From assembly GCA_035236585.1 (NCBI GenBank), contig CP141136.1, positions 53,523,136 to 53,587,135 on the forward strand: a stretch of 64,000 nucleotides of DNA, read 5' to 3'. The position numbers and the translations under genes are program-made. Source of the stretch: Warburgia ugandensis. Its lineage: Eukaryota > Streptophyta > Magnoliopsida > Canellales > Canellaceae. Positions 1-12,148 of the stretch are shown here, one piece after another (the stretch's first letter is position 1; each line of letters starts with the position of its first letter). The notes under the pieces were generated by a model, which was given only the letters and a program-made list of their open reading frames with translations, was not told the DNA's origin and did not search any database.

Positions 1-2041
1 TTTGAACAATCAATGGAAGATGGAGGCCTAATCTGTCAAAAGATATCAAAGCGAAGGCTTTTCGAAAGACTTTAATGAGATTGATCTCTTGATAAGGAAA
101 TTAAATGACACAACTCCCATGCCTATGAGCCGCGATCCCTCCACGTCGATGATCGGTCCAAAAAATTGGGGGGCTTGGGCGTTCTAGGTGTTAAGAGAGC
201 ATCGACCTTCAGATGAAACAACATAGGCCTGATCATTGGTCGAGGACGAAACCAATGGTGGGTGAGGTAGATCACATAAGATCGATGGTGGTTGAGGCAA
301 ACCGCACAAGATCAACGATGAAGTAAATAGAATTCAAGCAAAGTGGGAGATCAACAAGATCTGAGATCGATGATCGTAGATGACGGATAAGATCTAACAT
401 CAGCTACGTAGATGCCAATGATAACCGCTACCAAATTGGCATACACCTCGGAGGCAACTCCCACGCCTGAACTCCTAATTCCATTGCAATGAAAACTCTG
501 ATGAGGATCTAACAAATGATTATCAGAATCCCGCCGTCGAGGAAGAGTTCCCTTCTTTTGGGCTCATCAACGGTAACAGTTGAAATTAGAGTTTTAAAGA
601 AGTTGGTGAGACCACCAATCGAAGCAACAAGGGAAGCCACCAACGCCCCGAGATAGAGCGACGAAGTAAACAACGTGAGAATCTGACTGTGGAATATGCA
701 ATACCGATTCTTGTTTCAACCGAGATCTGGACGCAGAGATGGTTGTGACTCAAATACAGGTGACTAACATATGTCGTGGATCAGAGTTTTCTGAATCCGA
801 AACAAGAAGCAAAATCTTGCATTTTGGAGAAGAACAAAGATAGAGGAAAACGATTTGCAGAAACGGGACACCAAGCATTTCATCCCTCTCGCCCTTGTTA
901 GTATTTATCTTTGTGGCAGTGGCCTTGGCTAATCCCTCTGAGGCTGACCATGGCTTTAAGCCACCGCCAGAGCACAAAACTCCATTTGAAAAACCACTAA
1001 AGTGTGGCCAACATGGTCATCCTACTGTAGAATATAATAAAGCTCGTGGACGAGACCACCTTGAAATAAGCCTCCCACACTTTTCTTTGCCAATTAAATG
1101 CTGAGCAATACTCTAATAATCCAGGAAAGAAGCCTCCCAAGTTCCCACAATGAGCCACATCGCAAACCTCCAACATCTGACTATCCTTGATAAGGTGAAC
1201 GGGGTGGATAGTCACTTAGCTCGTATTTACGCCCCGTTGCATACGGAGAGGCAAGATGCTTCCGGCCAGAACCAACTCAAGAGAAAAGCGGATGAAGGGC
1301 CAAGGAGACTAGAGGGAGCGATTGAATCAACGGCAGCAGATGAAGATCCAAGATATAGGTCTTCGATGTAAGGAGGAGGAGGAAGGAAAGCTGTTGAACG
1401 GTGGTTTTCCAGAGTGGGGGGAACGGAGATTATTGCAGGCCCCACCAGGAGGTCTTTCCTTCGATGTCATGCTGGTGGAAAACAACAATGATCTGGTCAC
1501 AGAACTCCAGGCCGAAGCAGAGACAAGAACGCCCTTCTGTGCAGGTATGAACGAGTTCCGATCGAATCCCGATCATATCGTTGGGCGTGGCCGCTAGTTC
1601 CGATAGAAAGAGATATAATCGAGGGAGACGAGATAAGGGAGCCAATGGCAGAGAGCAGCAGGGATAGATCCGGGAGCAGGAGAGTGATCCGAGGATCTGA
1701 CCGGGCGATGTTATTGGCCAGATCAGGAACGGAGATTTGAGGTGGAGGAAGAAGACGTCGAGGGAGAAAAAGTGGAAGTTTTATTGGGGTATAGTTCGCA
1801 GCGGTGGTGAGATTAGAGCCAAAGAGGGGAGAAGGCTTGGAGAAGGTAAGTAGGAGAAACTTCTATATATTGGATTGATCTGATAATACCGGTGCAGATG
1901 ATGCTTTTCTGCTTCGGGATAGCAAATCAATATACCTGCGAGAAGGGACGGTGGGCAATGATTTTATTCTTCAAGACAATGTGATCTTCTGTGTAACAAG
2001 CAACAGATCTTCATGACTGCTCTAACTCAACTCTGATACCG
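1..2041 (-). mobile_element. Internal leader region of a minus-strand Ty1/copia element (partial)
   Basis: This is the stretch downstream, on the minus strand, of the LTR at 2042-2230. Reading leftward from the LTR, the first bases (2041 back to 2030) give GGTATCAGAG, the usual copia primer-binding site complementary to initiator tRNA-Met. I see no convincing gag, protease or polymerase ORF in the rest, so it is a long untranslated leader or decayed internal sequence, and the element continues beyond the left edge. It is richer in G+C than the DNA to its right. The placement of the primer site is directly seen; the lineage is not determined. Confidence 0.55.
895..1104 (+). pseudogene. Possible degenerate zinc-knuckle fragment
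   Basis: A short + strand ORF of 69 codons contains KCGQHGHPTVEYNK at about residues 36-49. The spacing resembles a CCHC zinc knuckle (C-X2-C-X4-H-X4-C), but the first Cys position is Pro and the last is Tyr, so two of the four ligands are missing. Such knuckles occur in retroelement gag or LINE ORF1 proteins. It lies on the strand opposite to the copia LTR at 2042-2230, so it need not belong to that element. It could be chance. Confidence 0.25.
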
Positions 2042-2230
2042 TGATAGAACAGCTTTACTGTATTGATTGATATATTGAAAGACTAATACAAACATGCATT
2101 ATATAACAGTTACATATTGATAAGCATCGAAGATCTAGACCGTAATTATAGCAGAATATATTGACAAAAAATATTCTGTATAATCTTTTGATTATAATGT
2201 AGATCTGATTAGCCAATAATTTATCTAACA
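2042..2230 (-). repeat. Short Ty1/copia LTR (5' LTR of a minus-strand element)
   Basis: The repeat starts TGATAGAACAG and ends ATCTAACA on the + strand, so on the minus strand it reads TGTTAGAT... and ends ...CA, the standard TG...CA form. It is about 189 bp. It abuts a tRNA-Met primer-binding site at 2030-2041, which fixes it as the 5' LTR of an element running leftward. The partner LTR must lie outside the window. The boundaries rest on the TG/CA ends and the primer site, not on a second copy. Confidence 0.6.
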
Positions 2231-2932
2231 TATAAGATAACATAGTGGACTTGCACTTCTTTTCTCTCTCTTATCTACATCCACTTCCACCTCTTTTTTT
2301 GACGGATGACCCATATGGACTACAATGAGACCCAAGTGCTATTAAAAAAAGTATATTTTACAAATAGGTATTTCTGTAAGATCCAAGCGAGTTTTTAGTG
2401 GGACCCATAATCTATTTAAAGATGGCCCCACATACTAGCAATATTAATATTGTAAATACTACTATTAGAATATTGCAATAATTACTTTATAGTACATAAG
2501 TTGTCAAGAAGTCATTAGTTCTTAATAAGTGATAGAACTCATGAATTCAATGTACTTAAAACTTTCTCAAAACTTATTACTCTTCGGAAACTTATAAGTA
2601 GCTAAACTTGCACTACCTCTATGAGCTGCTTGGAACACGGATAACAACTGGGAATTCAGAATCTATGGATAGATCTTCCCTTTCAAAATAAAGAGCTTTA
2701 AAGAGAGAAGATAAAGATATACGACTTAGCTCAGTTAGGTTCAAACAACATGGCATCTCTCCTCGTTATGCTTGGATAGGCTAAGATTTCAAGTAGATTT
2801 AGGAATATTAGGATAATAAGTTCTAGCTAGTTTGCTTTATAATTCTTTGTTTCACAAATAATAATAAGAAGAAGAGGCCTTTGGCTGCATGCCATGGCAA
2901 TAATAGACCATAAATAAGAGTTCTTCATTGAA
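2231..2932. other. Unassigned AT-rich spacer
   Basis: About 700 bp right of the copia LTR. I see no coding signal, repeat pair or RNA gene here. A few short A/T runs are the only structure. Confidence 0.5.
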
Positions 2933-3110
2933 GGGGAGCTTTGATGAAACCTTAAAGTTGTCATCGTGTTACTTTGAGTTCACAGGTTCAAGGCATGAAA
3001 ACAATCTCTCTTAAGAATGCAAGGTAAGGCTGCGTACTACAAACGCTTGTAGTCCACCGCTTCCCAAGACCCACATATGCCGGAGCTTCGAGCACTGGGC
3101 TGCCCCATTT
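2933..3110 (+). mobile_element. tRNA-derived SINE (copy 1, diverged)
   Basis: It starts GGGGAGCT and contains the pol III B-box-like CAGGTTCAAGGCATG near 2981, then the family's conserved AATGCAAGGTAAGGCTGCG and a GGGCTGCCC-like end. It aligns by eye along its length with the copies at 10434, 11809 and 63479. The A-box part is the most decayed. This is a short non-coding retroposon that depends on LINE enzymes for movement. The sequence resembles the widespread Au-type plant SINE group; that family name is from memory. Confidence 0.75.
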
Positions 3111-5536
3111 ATATAAAAGTTGTTTGTCGATGGATCTTCTCCTTTCATTATAGGTGGATTGATTTTCTTCGTCGTTATTTACGTTTTTAAGTCTTAAAAC
3201 AAGCAAAATTATTAACATATAAAATGAGAGTGTAAAGATAGTGGGCTGTTGTTGTAACTCTCTATACATAGTTCAGTACAGTTGTTATTCCAGAGTCACA
3301 TGGCCCCTCAGAGCAGAGGTGTGGCTGTTGCTCCATGGTGATCACTCAACCAGAGATCCTAGAAGGTAGTGTACTAAAGGAGAGAGATATAATTTAGCTC
3401 CAGACTATTTGATTATTTGCCAAAATTCTCAATTCTAATCCTTGCTTCTCTTAGTTTGAAGTGTATTGAAAACTTAGTACCAAAGTAGCGTTCCTGCATC
3501 AGCATGCCAATTTAGTTTGATCCGCTCGTCACTGCATGGAATACTATTTTTTCAAAAGTGAATTCTGATTTTGGCCCACTGCAATACTCAGGGTAGCCCA
3601 AAGGCCGACAATGAGTAAAGTCCAAGCCCTACAGAATTATCTTCGCAAAGCATACAATCACATGGAGAACTCTGTTGCTACACATTGGGCTCGTTTTAAA
3701 GAATGATATCGCGCAGCCCAGCTCAGACCAAATGCAGCTGGACACACATCTAGCTCGCAAATCGTTACATTTTCTTCCATCGAGCAAGTAATGGGCGTCA
3801 CAGAATTTCACATTCTTGATCCACAGAGAGAGGCTGTTTTGCATGTTGGCTTGAGGTCCTGGAATGGAATATTGTGGTGCATTTGGATTTTTTAATTTTT
3901 GTATGAGAGTGTGATGGAAGTTTTTGTGCCACAGGAGGTATTATCGTCGCCATTAGTGGTACATATTTGGATTTCTTTGCGATGTTCCTATTGGTGATCC
4001 TCAGGAAATGGCCACAGACAGATTTCTTGGATGCATTGCTCTCTTCAGGTTAGCACTCAGGAGTATCTTTGGTACTCCTTACGAGGTAAAGGTTGCCCTC
4101 ACTAATATAAGGGAAATTTTCAGCTATAACTTGCAGAAAAACTCTGCATCCTGGAATAAATACAGATGTTTTTTATTCTCAGATTCTATTATTCTCACCA
4201 GAATGACCAGGGTTTGAGGCTGTGAGTGGGTGTGTGCGTCTATCATGACATCATTCTGAACAAAAAAAAAAAAACAGAAGTTACACATATAGCTAAATGA
4301 TCAGAAAGTCTATCCTTTCATAGTGAATCAATCCAACGTTCAATTAAACTTAGGTCCTTGGAATCGAACTTGGGATTATCAAGGCCCAAGTTATAGTTTC
4401 TATCTTCAAAAGAAAGTCTTCACGCAGACACTCCAACCCCATCCCACGGCCTCAACAGTTTTTTATCATTATTACAAAAGAGTCACTGTAGGAGTCCTAC
4501 TTCGACGACTCCTTTCTCATACATTGATGAAATGGGCTTCTAGCCGTTCATCATGTTTGGAATATAATATATAGGTAATCTGCAAGATATCAATACATTT
4601 GGATCATATTAGTCACTTTTCTTAAACATATGAAAAAATTAATAAAAATAGATGATGGTATTTAGAACTAAAAAGATCATTTGTTAGAAGCATCCAATGG
4701 GCAATGCAATTTTATCTTACGCCTAAGTTACACTTAACATAATTAATGGCTTAGATCTTCAAGTCGATTTCATTGTGCTTTAAATTCTTCAAGCCCTTAG
4801 AAGCTTGGAGTACCGACTCAAGAAGTTAGAACTACCATCTTTGGGTAAGCAATGTACACTGCCTAAGCTGGAATGTAAAGTACACAGTGCTACTCATATA
4901 TTAATTCTTCAGTATTTAATGCTAGAATAGGGCGGAACCACATGGTAAGTTGCCGTGTGGAGTCCCCATTTTACATGAAAAGCCTAACCTTTGGTTAATC
5001 CTAATATTTGATCGGACTTGTCTATCTGATTTCTCTTATTTTGGATGACTTCTGCTCCAAAAATTCGGCAAGGATAACATGAGTTTAGAATCCTAAAAAA
5101 AAAAAATTTATTTTATTTTATTTTTTACCAGAGCACGTGGACAGTGAAAAACACTACTTAATGCACAGTCTATATTCAACGATTAAGATACATAATCATC
5201 CTATCACCTTGATGTTTGGCGTACAAGATATCTAGAGCTAGGGATATCAGAAGAATAGGCCTGGTCAAACATTGTGGGTCCATCGTGAAAAAGTAGGACA
5301 CCAATACTGCAAGTAGCTGTAATATCTCACATCATGCTATCATTCCTCAACTTTCAATATCTCATAAAACAAAAATGACTACATTGAACAATTTGAGCAT
5401 CCAAAAGGCTGTGCTCTTAGCGGTTGATTCGCGACTCTTGTTTATACAAAGTTACACCCTTCCTGTAATCAAAAGTAAAAATTTTCAAATGGTGCAGTGA
5501 TCCAATCCGTACGTGTATCAAACTTGGAGAGATCAG
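3111..5536. other. Unassigned intergenic DNA
   Basis: About 2.4 kb without a recognisable gene. It contains a run of 13 A at about 4261 and a mixed A/T tract at 5095-5127. A B-box-like stretch on the minus strand near 4345-4380 hints at another eroded SINE but is too weak to call. The short ORFs here match nothing I know. Confidence 0.5.
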
Positions 5537-6568
5537 TCCATTCAGTCCTGTTCAGCTAATAAGCTCATGGACCATCATGAGAACCACCAAAAGTAGGATT
5601 CTATGGCACCTGGCACCGATGGCATCATTCTGGTGTTGTTTATGGATTGAAAGATATTGCAGGATCTTCCAAGGGAGATGGGTGGAAATGGATGTCATTT
5701 GCAACAGCATCAGAAGGTTAGTCTGCTTTTGTGCTTCTTTAAAAGCATTTAGAGAATTGTCTGCTGAAACGATTAACCTCAAGTGGGATGCGGTGAGATT
5801 GACGACTGTTTCAAAAGGAAAGATCGGCTCGAAATGTAAGCTGCCCCCACCGGGATTCCTCAAACTCAATTTTGGTGTGTGCATAGGGAATACTAGCGCC
5901 TCTGGATATTGGGGGCTTGGTACGAAATGGGAACGGTCAAGTGATGGTCGACTACGCTAGACCGGCTAAATGTGGTGACTCTTACCTCGCTGAAGTTAAG
6001 GCTACGGTTCATGTCTCAATAACTGTCTGCAACTTGGCATTTTCAACGTCATTGTTGAAGGTGGTGGTCTGAATGTCATTGGGTGGACGCAGCAAGTGAG
6101 TGAACCACCAAGGAGGGTTTGGGAGGAGATGAGGAGAACCTTCCAAACTTGCTCTGGCACTAGAAGCTAAATTTGTCCATGTCAACAGATCTGCTAATTC
6201 TGCCGCAGATCATCTTGCCAAGGAAAGAGTGTCACTTCAGGATTTAAGGGTCAGAGTCTGTTAAGTGAGCCTGCTGGTTGGATGTGATTCCATAGTTGCT
6301 TGCAGTGTAACTCCTTAATTGTTGCTGGCGTTGAACGTTTTGGCCAATTCATTCTTCGGTTTTGTCCTGATGCAAATCACTGATCAGGCATCTCTGTTTC
6401 TGTTGTGCTCTGTTTCTTGTTATCGGTTGTTGTGACTTGCCATTATCTTGTTGAGGTGGGGTGTAAGGCGCTTCGTATCAAACTGACTCTCCTAATTTGG
6501 GGCCTTTGCCTGCCAAGGGACTGACTTAGAGGATGAATAAAAGATCTACCTTTCAGAAAATAAAAAAA
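5537..6568 (+). mobile_element. 5'-truncated L1-type LINE, C-terminal part of ORF2
   Basis: A LINE tail of about 1 kb flanked by near-identical duplications, TGGAGAGATCAG at 5525-5536 and TGGAGGGATCAG at 6569-6580. It ends in an A-rich tail (GAAAATAAAAAAA) at 6556-6568. The coding part resembles the end of plant L1 ORF2, with a zf-RVT-like segment followed by an RNase H (RVT_3) domain. Only the 3' end was copied, the usual outcome of target-primed reverse transcription. Frameshifts and stops show it is dead. Confidence 0.85.
5577..6265 (+). pseudogene. zf-RVT / RNase H (RVT_3) remnant of LINE ORF2
   Basis: The first frame (5577-5960) carries a zf-RVT-like stretch and then PPPGFLKLNFGVC, the start of the RVT_3 RNase H fold; the canonical motif is LNFDG, so the first catalytic Asp is replaced by Gly. 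After a frameshift the fold continues with LAEVKA (second acidic residue retained), IFNVIVEGG (canonical EGDS, so the Asp is lost) and the C-terminal NSAADHLAKE. The enzyme would remove RNA from RNA/DNA hybrids, but here frameshifts, a stop and missing catalytic residues rule out function. Confidence 0.8.
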
Positions 6569-6580
6569 TGGAGGGATCAG

Positions 6581-7245
6581 ATGCAGGTCCGGTGAACAGA
6601 AAATGGGATCCTTTATTTAAAAGTCACCTGCCACTTGGCAACTTACTATTGGGTCGCAACAACCTATTACAGTAGTCCTTTCAACAAGTGGTTGGATATT
6701 TGGGACAAACTTCGGGTAACTTACCCCTTCCCCTAGGTTAAACGTCTCCGAAGCTTACCCTGTCACTGGGTTATAACCATTTTTAACGAACCGTGAACGC
6801 CTTTAGGTGAGAAGTGGACTCACTCACTATATACAATTTTTTCTGATGGTAATATATGCACCCTTTTTTCCTTATGAGTCCTTTAGTAAATGGTACCAAA
6901 CCACTAGCTCATGGTGGGCTCATGTTTCTACAAATTGCAAAAATTGCAATCATTCGCAATTATGCCTTGACCAAACTACTATAACTCTAGGTGAGCCAGG
7001 ATTTATACACATTGGAATCATTCAACAGTGAAGCCCTTAGACTTTAAATGCACCATGCTTCAAAATTTGCATCCATCAAATGATTCTAGCCACTATTTCC
7101 TTGAGTGCCGAAGCAATAAAAACTCCCATTGTCCTTTTTACAACTAAAGTAGTAGTTGCTAGGATCATTCCAAATGATGAGAATTCTGGATCATCATACA
7201 TATAAGTCAAAGGCTACATTGGTGAACATCTTAGAATTTTGAAAT
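6581..7245. other. Unassigned spacer
   Basis: DNA between the LINE and the SIRE-like LTR. No gene, repeat pair or RNA feature is evident. Confidence 0.5.
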
Positions 7246-8728
7246 TGTAGTCTGTTATTATTTTTGCATTCTTAATTTTGATGATAACAAAACCTTTATT
7301 TGGTCATCTGATGTCTTCCTATGAGCGTGCGTGAAACTCAAGACAAGTTAAATGCAAGAAAGATGATCCAAGTCTTGATCTAAGTCAAAAGGCCTACTTT
7401 GAATCAAAATTCGTTGAGTTTCAACATTCAGAGTCGATTGCCAAGCCAAACCAATCAACTAATCAAAAAAAAAAGTCAAGAAATAACCAAAGTAACAGTT
7501 GGACTAGTTGATTAGACAACTAAGGACTTGAACTTTGCAGAAGACTATCTAACAAACCATTCTACTGCCCATCTGTTGCATTCAATTGCCAAAAGATCCA
7601 AGATGAAAAATTCTAAGTCAAGACATGACCAATTTATCGACTCCCCTCTCAGATTAGTTGAAGGTCAGGACTTACTAGAACCATGACTTGCTCCTTGTTC
7701 CAAGCAATTGACTACCCCTTCAGATCAATCAACTGCCAAGGGTACTAGAAACAAGTTAAAGGACTTACTCAAATCAGTTGATTGATGCTCAATCCAGTTG
7801 ACTCCCTAAGCCTACCAGACGTAGATATTCAACTAGTGCTCACCATTCAACTATCTTATATTCCAAAGGACTACCAAAAGACTAAAATAACTTGAAGTTT
7901 TTGAAGTATGAATTTCCAGTCAACTACCTCAAGCCTCCAATTGATTGCCAATAATTTGAAAGTGAGTTTCAATCTTCTAGGCAACATCTAATTGACTACT
8001 CTTGATGACAAGCGACTACCAAGGATTACAATTGGAAATTTCTATAAGCTGTTAAACATACCCCGTGAACTGTCAAAGCAACTAGTAGACTGTTGTAGCT
8101 TGTAGACAACTACTTTTTGGTGTATAGTCTATCATTCCAACAACAACAAAAATGCCTCTCCAATCACTAAAATTTGTCTTTTAATAGGTCTATTGGCAAG
8201 ATGACTATAAATTTAAGAATCCTTCAAAGATTGAAGTAAGAAATCACAAGTAATCATCCTCAAGCTATTGTTCTTGATTCTTTCAATCCTCTTATTGAAA
8301 TTTGTTCTCTCTCTCTCATTCTTACTTTGTGTGTAAACTCTAAAGAGAGATTATCTATCATCTTTTACTTCTTCTGTGTATTTGAGAGTGTAGATTCTCT
8401 CATTGAAAATGGATTTCGTTTCATAAAAGGAAGTACTTTAACAAGTGCACTTTTCCTTGTTTTGTGACTAGCATTGTATCAACTGAGGACTGTCAAATTT
8501 TGCAGAGATTAGTGGAAATCAAATGAGATTACTTTAAGAGAGAGGAAGTAAGTGCCAAGATTGGTTGGTCAAATCTCTATAAATTTTCTGTTGATTTCTC
8601 TTTACATCTATCATTTTCATTTGAAAAGTTCATTCTTACAAAAGAATATTTGATTTCAAGGTTTGGAAAAACTCTCATAGTTTGATTTGGGTCTAGTTCA
8701 ACCCTCCTTCCCTCCCTCCTCTTGGGAC
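7246..8728 (+). repeat. Large copia LTR of SIRE/Maximus type (boundaries approximate)
   Basis: The left part contains TTTTGATGATAACAAAACC, a hallmark of the long LTRs of SIRE/Maximus copia elements. A TATAAATTT box near 8207 and a pyrimidine-rich CTCTCTCTC run at 8309 fit an LTR promoter. The right end is placed near the C-rich AACCCTCCTTCCC stretch, just upstream of a gag-like remnant. I found no partner LTR and no clean primer site, so both ends are estimates. The middle is full of short variants of CAATTGACT/CAGTTGACT. Confidence 0.55.
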
Positions 8729-8845
8729 CAAATTGTTACTAAAGCAAGTGCTCTTAATTGTTTCATAGTCAAAGATCACATTTTTCAAATGACTCAAATA
8801 GTAGGAACATCTCTTCAAGAAATTCAATGCACCCATAAACCTCCT

Positions 8846-9375
8846 TTGTTCAATAGATTCAATTATAACTATTAAAAAACTAGAATGAAGATTTATATCC
8901 AATTAGTTGACTATGAGTTTCAGAAAACCATTGTAAAAGGTGCAATATCCCACTAAAGAAGAAGATTGGAATAACAAAGAAATAAAAAAGGTTGAACTCA
9001 ATTTAGAGCTATGAATCTACATTTTTGTGCACTTGATGAAATAAATTCAATAGAATTTCAACTATGGAATAGCCACAGAGATTTTGGACAAGCTTTATGT
9101 AACTCATGAAGGTGCCAGATAGGTAAAGGGAAGTAGAATAACTATGCATGTTCATGGATAAGATTTGTTTAGGATGAAACACGATGAAACTAATGCAGAA
9201 ATTTTTTATTAGATTTACTTATATTATCAATAGTTTGAAATATCTTCGTACAAGTTTGGTAATGTTGAATTTTTTATTAAGATTCTTAGGTTTCTTTCTA
9301 ATTCTCAGGGTGCCAAAGTAATGTCTATATAAAATGCCAAAGATTCAACAAGTAACGTAGATTTTGAGTCCAAAA
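8846..9375 (+). pseudogene. SIRE-like copia gag (UBN2 domain) remnant
   Basis: Broken frames read PPLFNRFNYNY, then KTRMKIYIQ, then FTYIINSLKYL and a leucine-rich LNFLLRFLGF, in the order found in gag of SIRE-like copia elements. Gag would form the virus-like particle that packages element RNA. Several stops and frameshifts interrupt it. It follows directly after the LTR at 7246-8728, which is the expected LTR-leader-gag order. The pol region that should follow is not recognisable. Confidence 0.65.
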
Positions 9376-10433
9376 GATCAAGATAGACAAAGTTAACATG
9401 ATAAGGCCCAAGACCCATATGCCATCCATGCACTTCTTGAAAACTCTACTTTTAACAAAAAAATCAAAATTCTAAAATGTTGTATCCATCTTCCACCAAA
9501 CCAATTAACCACAACCTCATAACCTACCTCAAACAATTACTTTTGTCTTAGCTAGGCCCCTCAAATCTAGTGCCCCATCATCCACCAAAATATTTAAGAT
9601 AAAATGACAATAAAACCCATTTTGAAAATCACATCACTAATCTCATTAAAAATTCAGTCATCTTCTAATTTCTGAAGTGGTTAGCTTTAGAAATTGAAGC
9701 ATCAACTAGGCCTTTCTCAATTGAAGAGAATGCCCATATCTATAGCTTTTGGTTGTGCATTTTGTAAGTGGTTGCTTCTTAGAGTGGTATTCTCCTAGTT
9801 AGATGACTCTATAAAGATTCATAGTGTACAAATAATTAAGTTACCCTTTTATTTGTCCTACAAAAAGATGGAGAAAACTCATTTTAGTGTCCCCTATATT
9901 TCTCATCAAGAAGGAAACGGGATGTCAAACCTAAGAAAGTTCAAAAAATGCTATTAGAATGCAACAGCAACAAATCAATCCTTAAATAAATTGCAAAGAT
10001 TATCTTTTTGAGTTATCATCTTCTTAGTAGAAGTTTTTTTAGTTTAGCATTCTAAAAGGACAAAAAAGCTACATAAACCTAAAAATTCTTGTCATTAGGG
10101 TTCTTTGATGTCCTTAAATGGGAATTCTCTAGAGGCACGAGAAGGGTTTTTCAGTTGAGGGAAATTTTGCCATTGAATTCCATGCCATAAGAATTATGGT
10201 ATAAAGTAATATGGCACCCCAATAACGATGAAGCACCTTCACTTTTAGCATTCAACAAACTAAAACACAATTTGTTGGAAGTAAATGACTTTCTTTTGGA
10301 ATGATTTTTGTAGGTTACTAACATTTATCTGAAATGACCTTAAGATACTCTTCAAATTATTTATTTGCTAATTTTCTTAGAAGAAAGATGTTAAGGATTC
10401 CATTTGAAGCTTTTTTTACAATATGAGTGTGTA
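9376..10433. other. Unassigned, possibly decayed copia internal DNA
   Basis: About 1 kb after the gag remnant. By position it should be protease/integrase of the same copia element, but I cannot recover any protein motif. It may be too decayed, or the element may be truncated here. Confidence 0.35.
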
Positions 10434-10611
10434 TAAAGGGCAACCCACTGCATGAATCTCCCAAGTATGCAAGGTCCAACAAAGGTGCAAACCACAAAAG
10501 GTCTCTAATACACAACCTTACCTTGCATTTTTGCAAGAGGCAATTTCCATACCTTGAACCTGTGACCTCCAAGTCACATAGCAACAACTCTACTATTGAG
10601 CAAGGCTCCCC
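10434..10611 (-). mobile_element. tRNA-derived SINE (copy 2)
   Basis: On the minus strand this reads GGGGAGCCTTGCTCAATAG (A-box region), then GTCACAGGTTCAAGG (B box), AATGCAAGGTAAGG and a GGGTTGCCC end. The structure is the same as in the copies at 2933, 11809 and 63479. It is the inverse orientation of its neighbour at 11809, 1.2 kb away. Confidence 0.85.
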
Positions 10612-11808
10612 TTGTATATATGTATATATAGGGTTTAGGGTTCAAGTTGTGTGTAGGTTGGAGTCATAACAAATTTTAATTAGACTGCTTTTAGACTGAC
10701 AAAGGGGCAAGTCTCTAAAATTATCCTTGGGTTTTTGGTTAGTATGTTAGTACTTATTGCCATAAAGATGCCATTATAAAATGTGTAGATTTGTTTCAAA
10801 TTTAAAAATCCATGCCATAGTTGCAAACCATCAGCATGTTACTTTACAAACTTTACTCACCACCTACACTCAACCACAATAGTGATTTATAATGCAATTG
10901 TGCATCTAAGACAGGCAATTTCAATTAAACCTCTTATGGCTGGAATCACCCACTTATTTATTGGTGAATCTAAGTATTTGATGAGTTTTTGGGGTAACCC
11001 ATTGCGATGGGTATTACTAATTCTCATGGGAAGGCCAAGCGTGCAAAATGTCTTATCTTTCTACCACCCCTTCCAATGAAGAATCAAGAAAAGATAGACA
11101 TTAAGAGATGGAGAAGAGGGTGTGTTGACCAACTATTCTACAACTGAGTATTTGAAATTGTTTCCCATTAGAAAGATCTACAATTTTCTTGAGATAAAAG
11201 AATATGAAATTAGAGATGAGGGTAGGAACCTAATTGGGGGATGTCATGTAACTATGAGACAAGAAGTCCCTCTAACAAGAGTTTAGCTCCAAATACAAAT
11301 CAAATCTATGAAATTTTGAAAACCCAACTCAAGACCATCCAACCATTCTTAAAAAAGAAATAGAAAGATATTAAGCCAAATTTTTCTTCCTAAAAACTTG
11401 TCTTTAATGGTGAAATCCAAGACATTCACCATTTGCTCTTCCATTTTGTTAGGCTTTAGGGTTTAGTGGCATTTTGGCTTTTAGAGAGAGAGAGGGAGAG
11501 AGGGTTCTCTAGTTTGGGGACGGAGTTAACCACTTGTTTGGGGTTCTAAACTTCTCATTTGGGAAGAAATGCAATGAGAGAGGAAAATGGGTTGGACTCA
11601 AGTCTTTATATGAAAGGGAATTTTGGAAACTCTAAGGGCCTTTTATGTCAATAGTTTACTAGTGCGGAGAAAAGCATTGACCCTCCCTATTTTTACTCTT
11701 GTATTGGGAATGATAATAAACACGCTTATAATTGTGTAGATTCATTCGATCAAGGTTTAGGTAAGATATAATCAGGTCATGCTTAAAAAGTATTCCTTTT
11801 TTTCTAAA
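10612..11808. other. Unassigned DNA between two SINEs
   Basis: About 1.2 kb without a recognisable gene. It holds a short TA run near 10616 and a GAGAGAGAGGGAGAGAG patch at about 11483. Nothing else is supported. Confidence 0.5.
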
Positions 11809-11981
11809 GGGGAGCCTTGGCGCAATGGTAGAGTTGTGTGATCTCGAGGTCACAAGTTCAAAAAGTGGAAACAGGCTCTTGCAAAAAATGCAAGGTAAGG
11901 CTACATATTGTGGACCCTGGTGATCCACCCTCTTCTTGGACCCCGCATACTCGTGAGTTTTGTGCACTAGGCTCTTTTCTC
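11809..11981 (+). mobile_element. tRNA-derived SINE (copy 3)
   Basis: It starts GGGGAGCCTTGGCGCAATGG, the best preserved tRNA-like A-box region of all the copies. It continues with CGAGGTCACAAGTTC (B box), AATGCAAGGTAAGGCTAC and a CTTGGACCCCGCATAC tail segment shared with the copy at 63479. A SINE of this kind is transcribed by RNA polymerase III from its internal promoter. Confidence 0.88.
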
Positions 11982-12033
11982 ATGTATATATATGGGAGTG
12001 GTAATTTCAGGAAGTTGCCGGTATAAAGTTCAT

Positions 12034-12123
12034 GTCACATTTGATTGGCCGAGAAAAGTTCCTAACTGCCATTTTCTCTAACTCTTTCTGTTTTCTACTT
12101 TTTTCCGGCCAATCAAATGTCAC
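12034..12123. mobile_element. Hairpin MITE 1
   Basis: The ends are long inverted repeats: GTCACATTTGATTGGCC on the left and GGCCAATCAAATGT plus CAC on the right, enclosing a pyrimidine-rich loop. At 90 bp this is a miniature inverted-repeat element with no coding capacity. A near-identical second hairpin lies 25 bp to the right. The superfamily cannot be set because the host-site duplication is unclear. Confidence 0.75.
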
Positions 12124-12148
12124 ATGCTCCCATCTCGTGTAAAGTGCA

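Noticed and set aside
1150-1645. Several 70-90 codon ORFs on both strands
   Set aside because: They fall in the leader or decayed internal region of the minus-strand copia and have no recognisable motifs.
9236-9247. AAATATCTTCG resembling an evening element
   Set aside because: It lies inside a decayed copia gag in AT-rich DNA; an isolated match is expected by chance.
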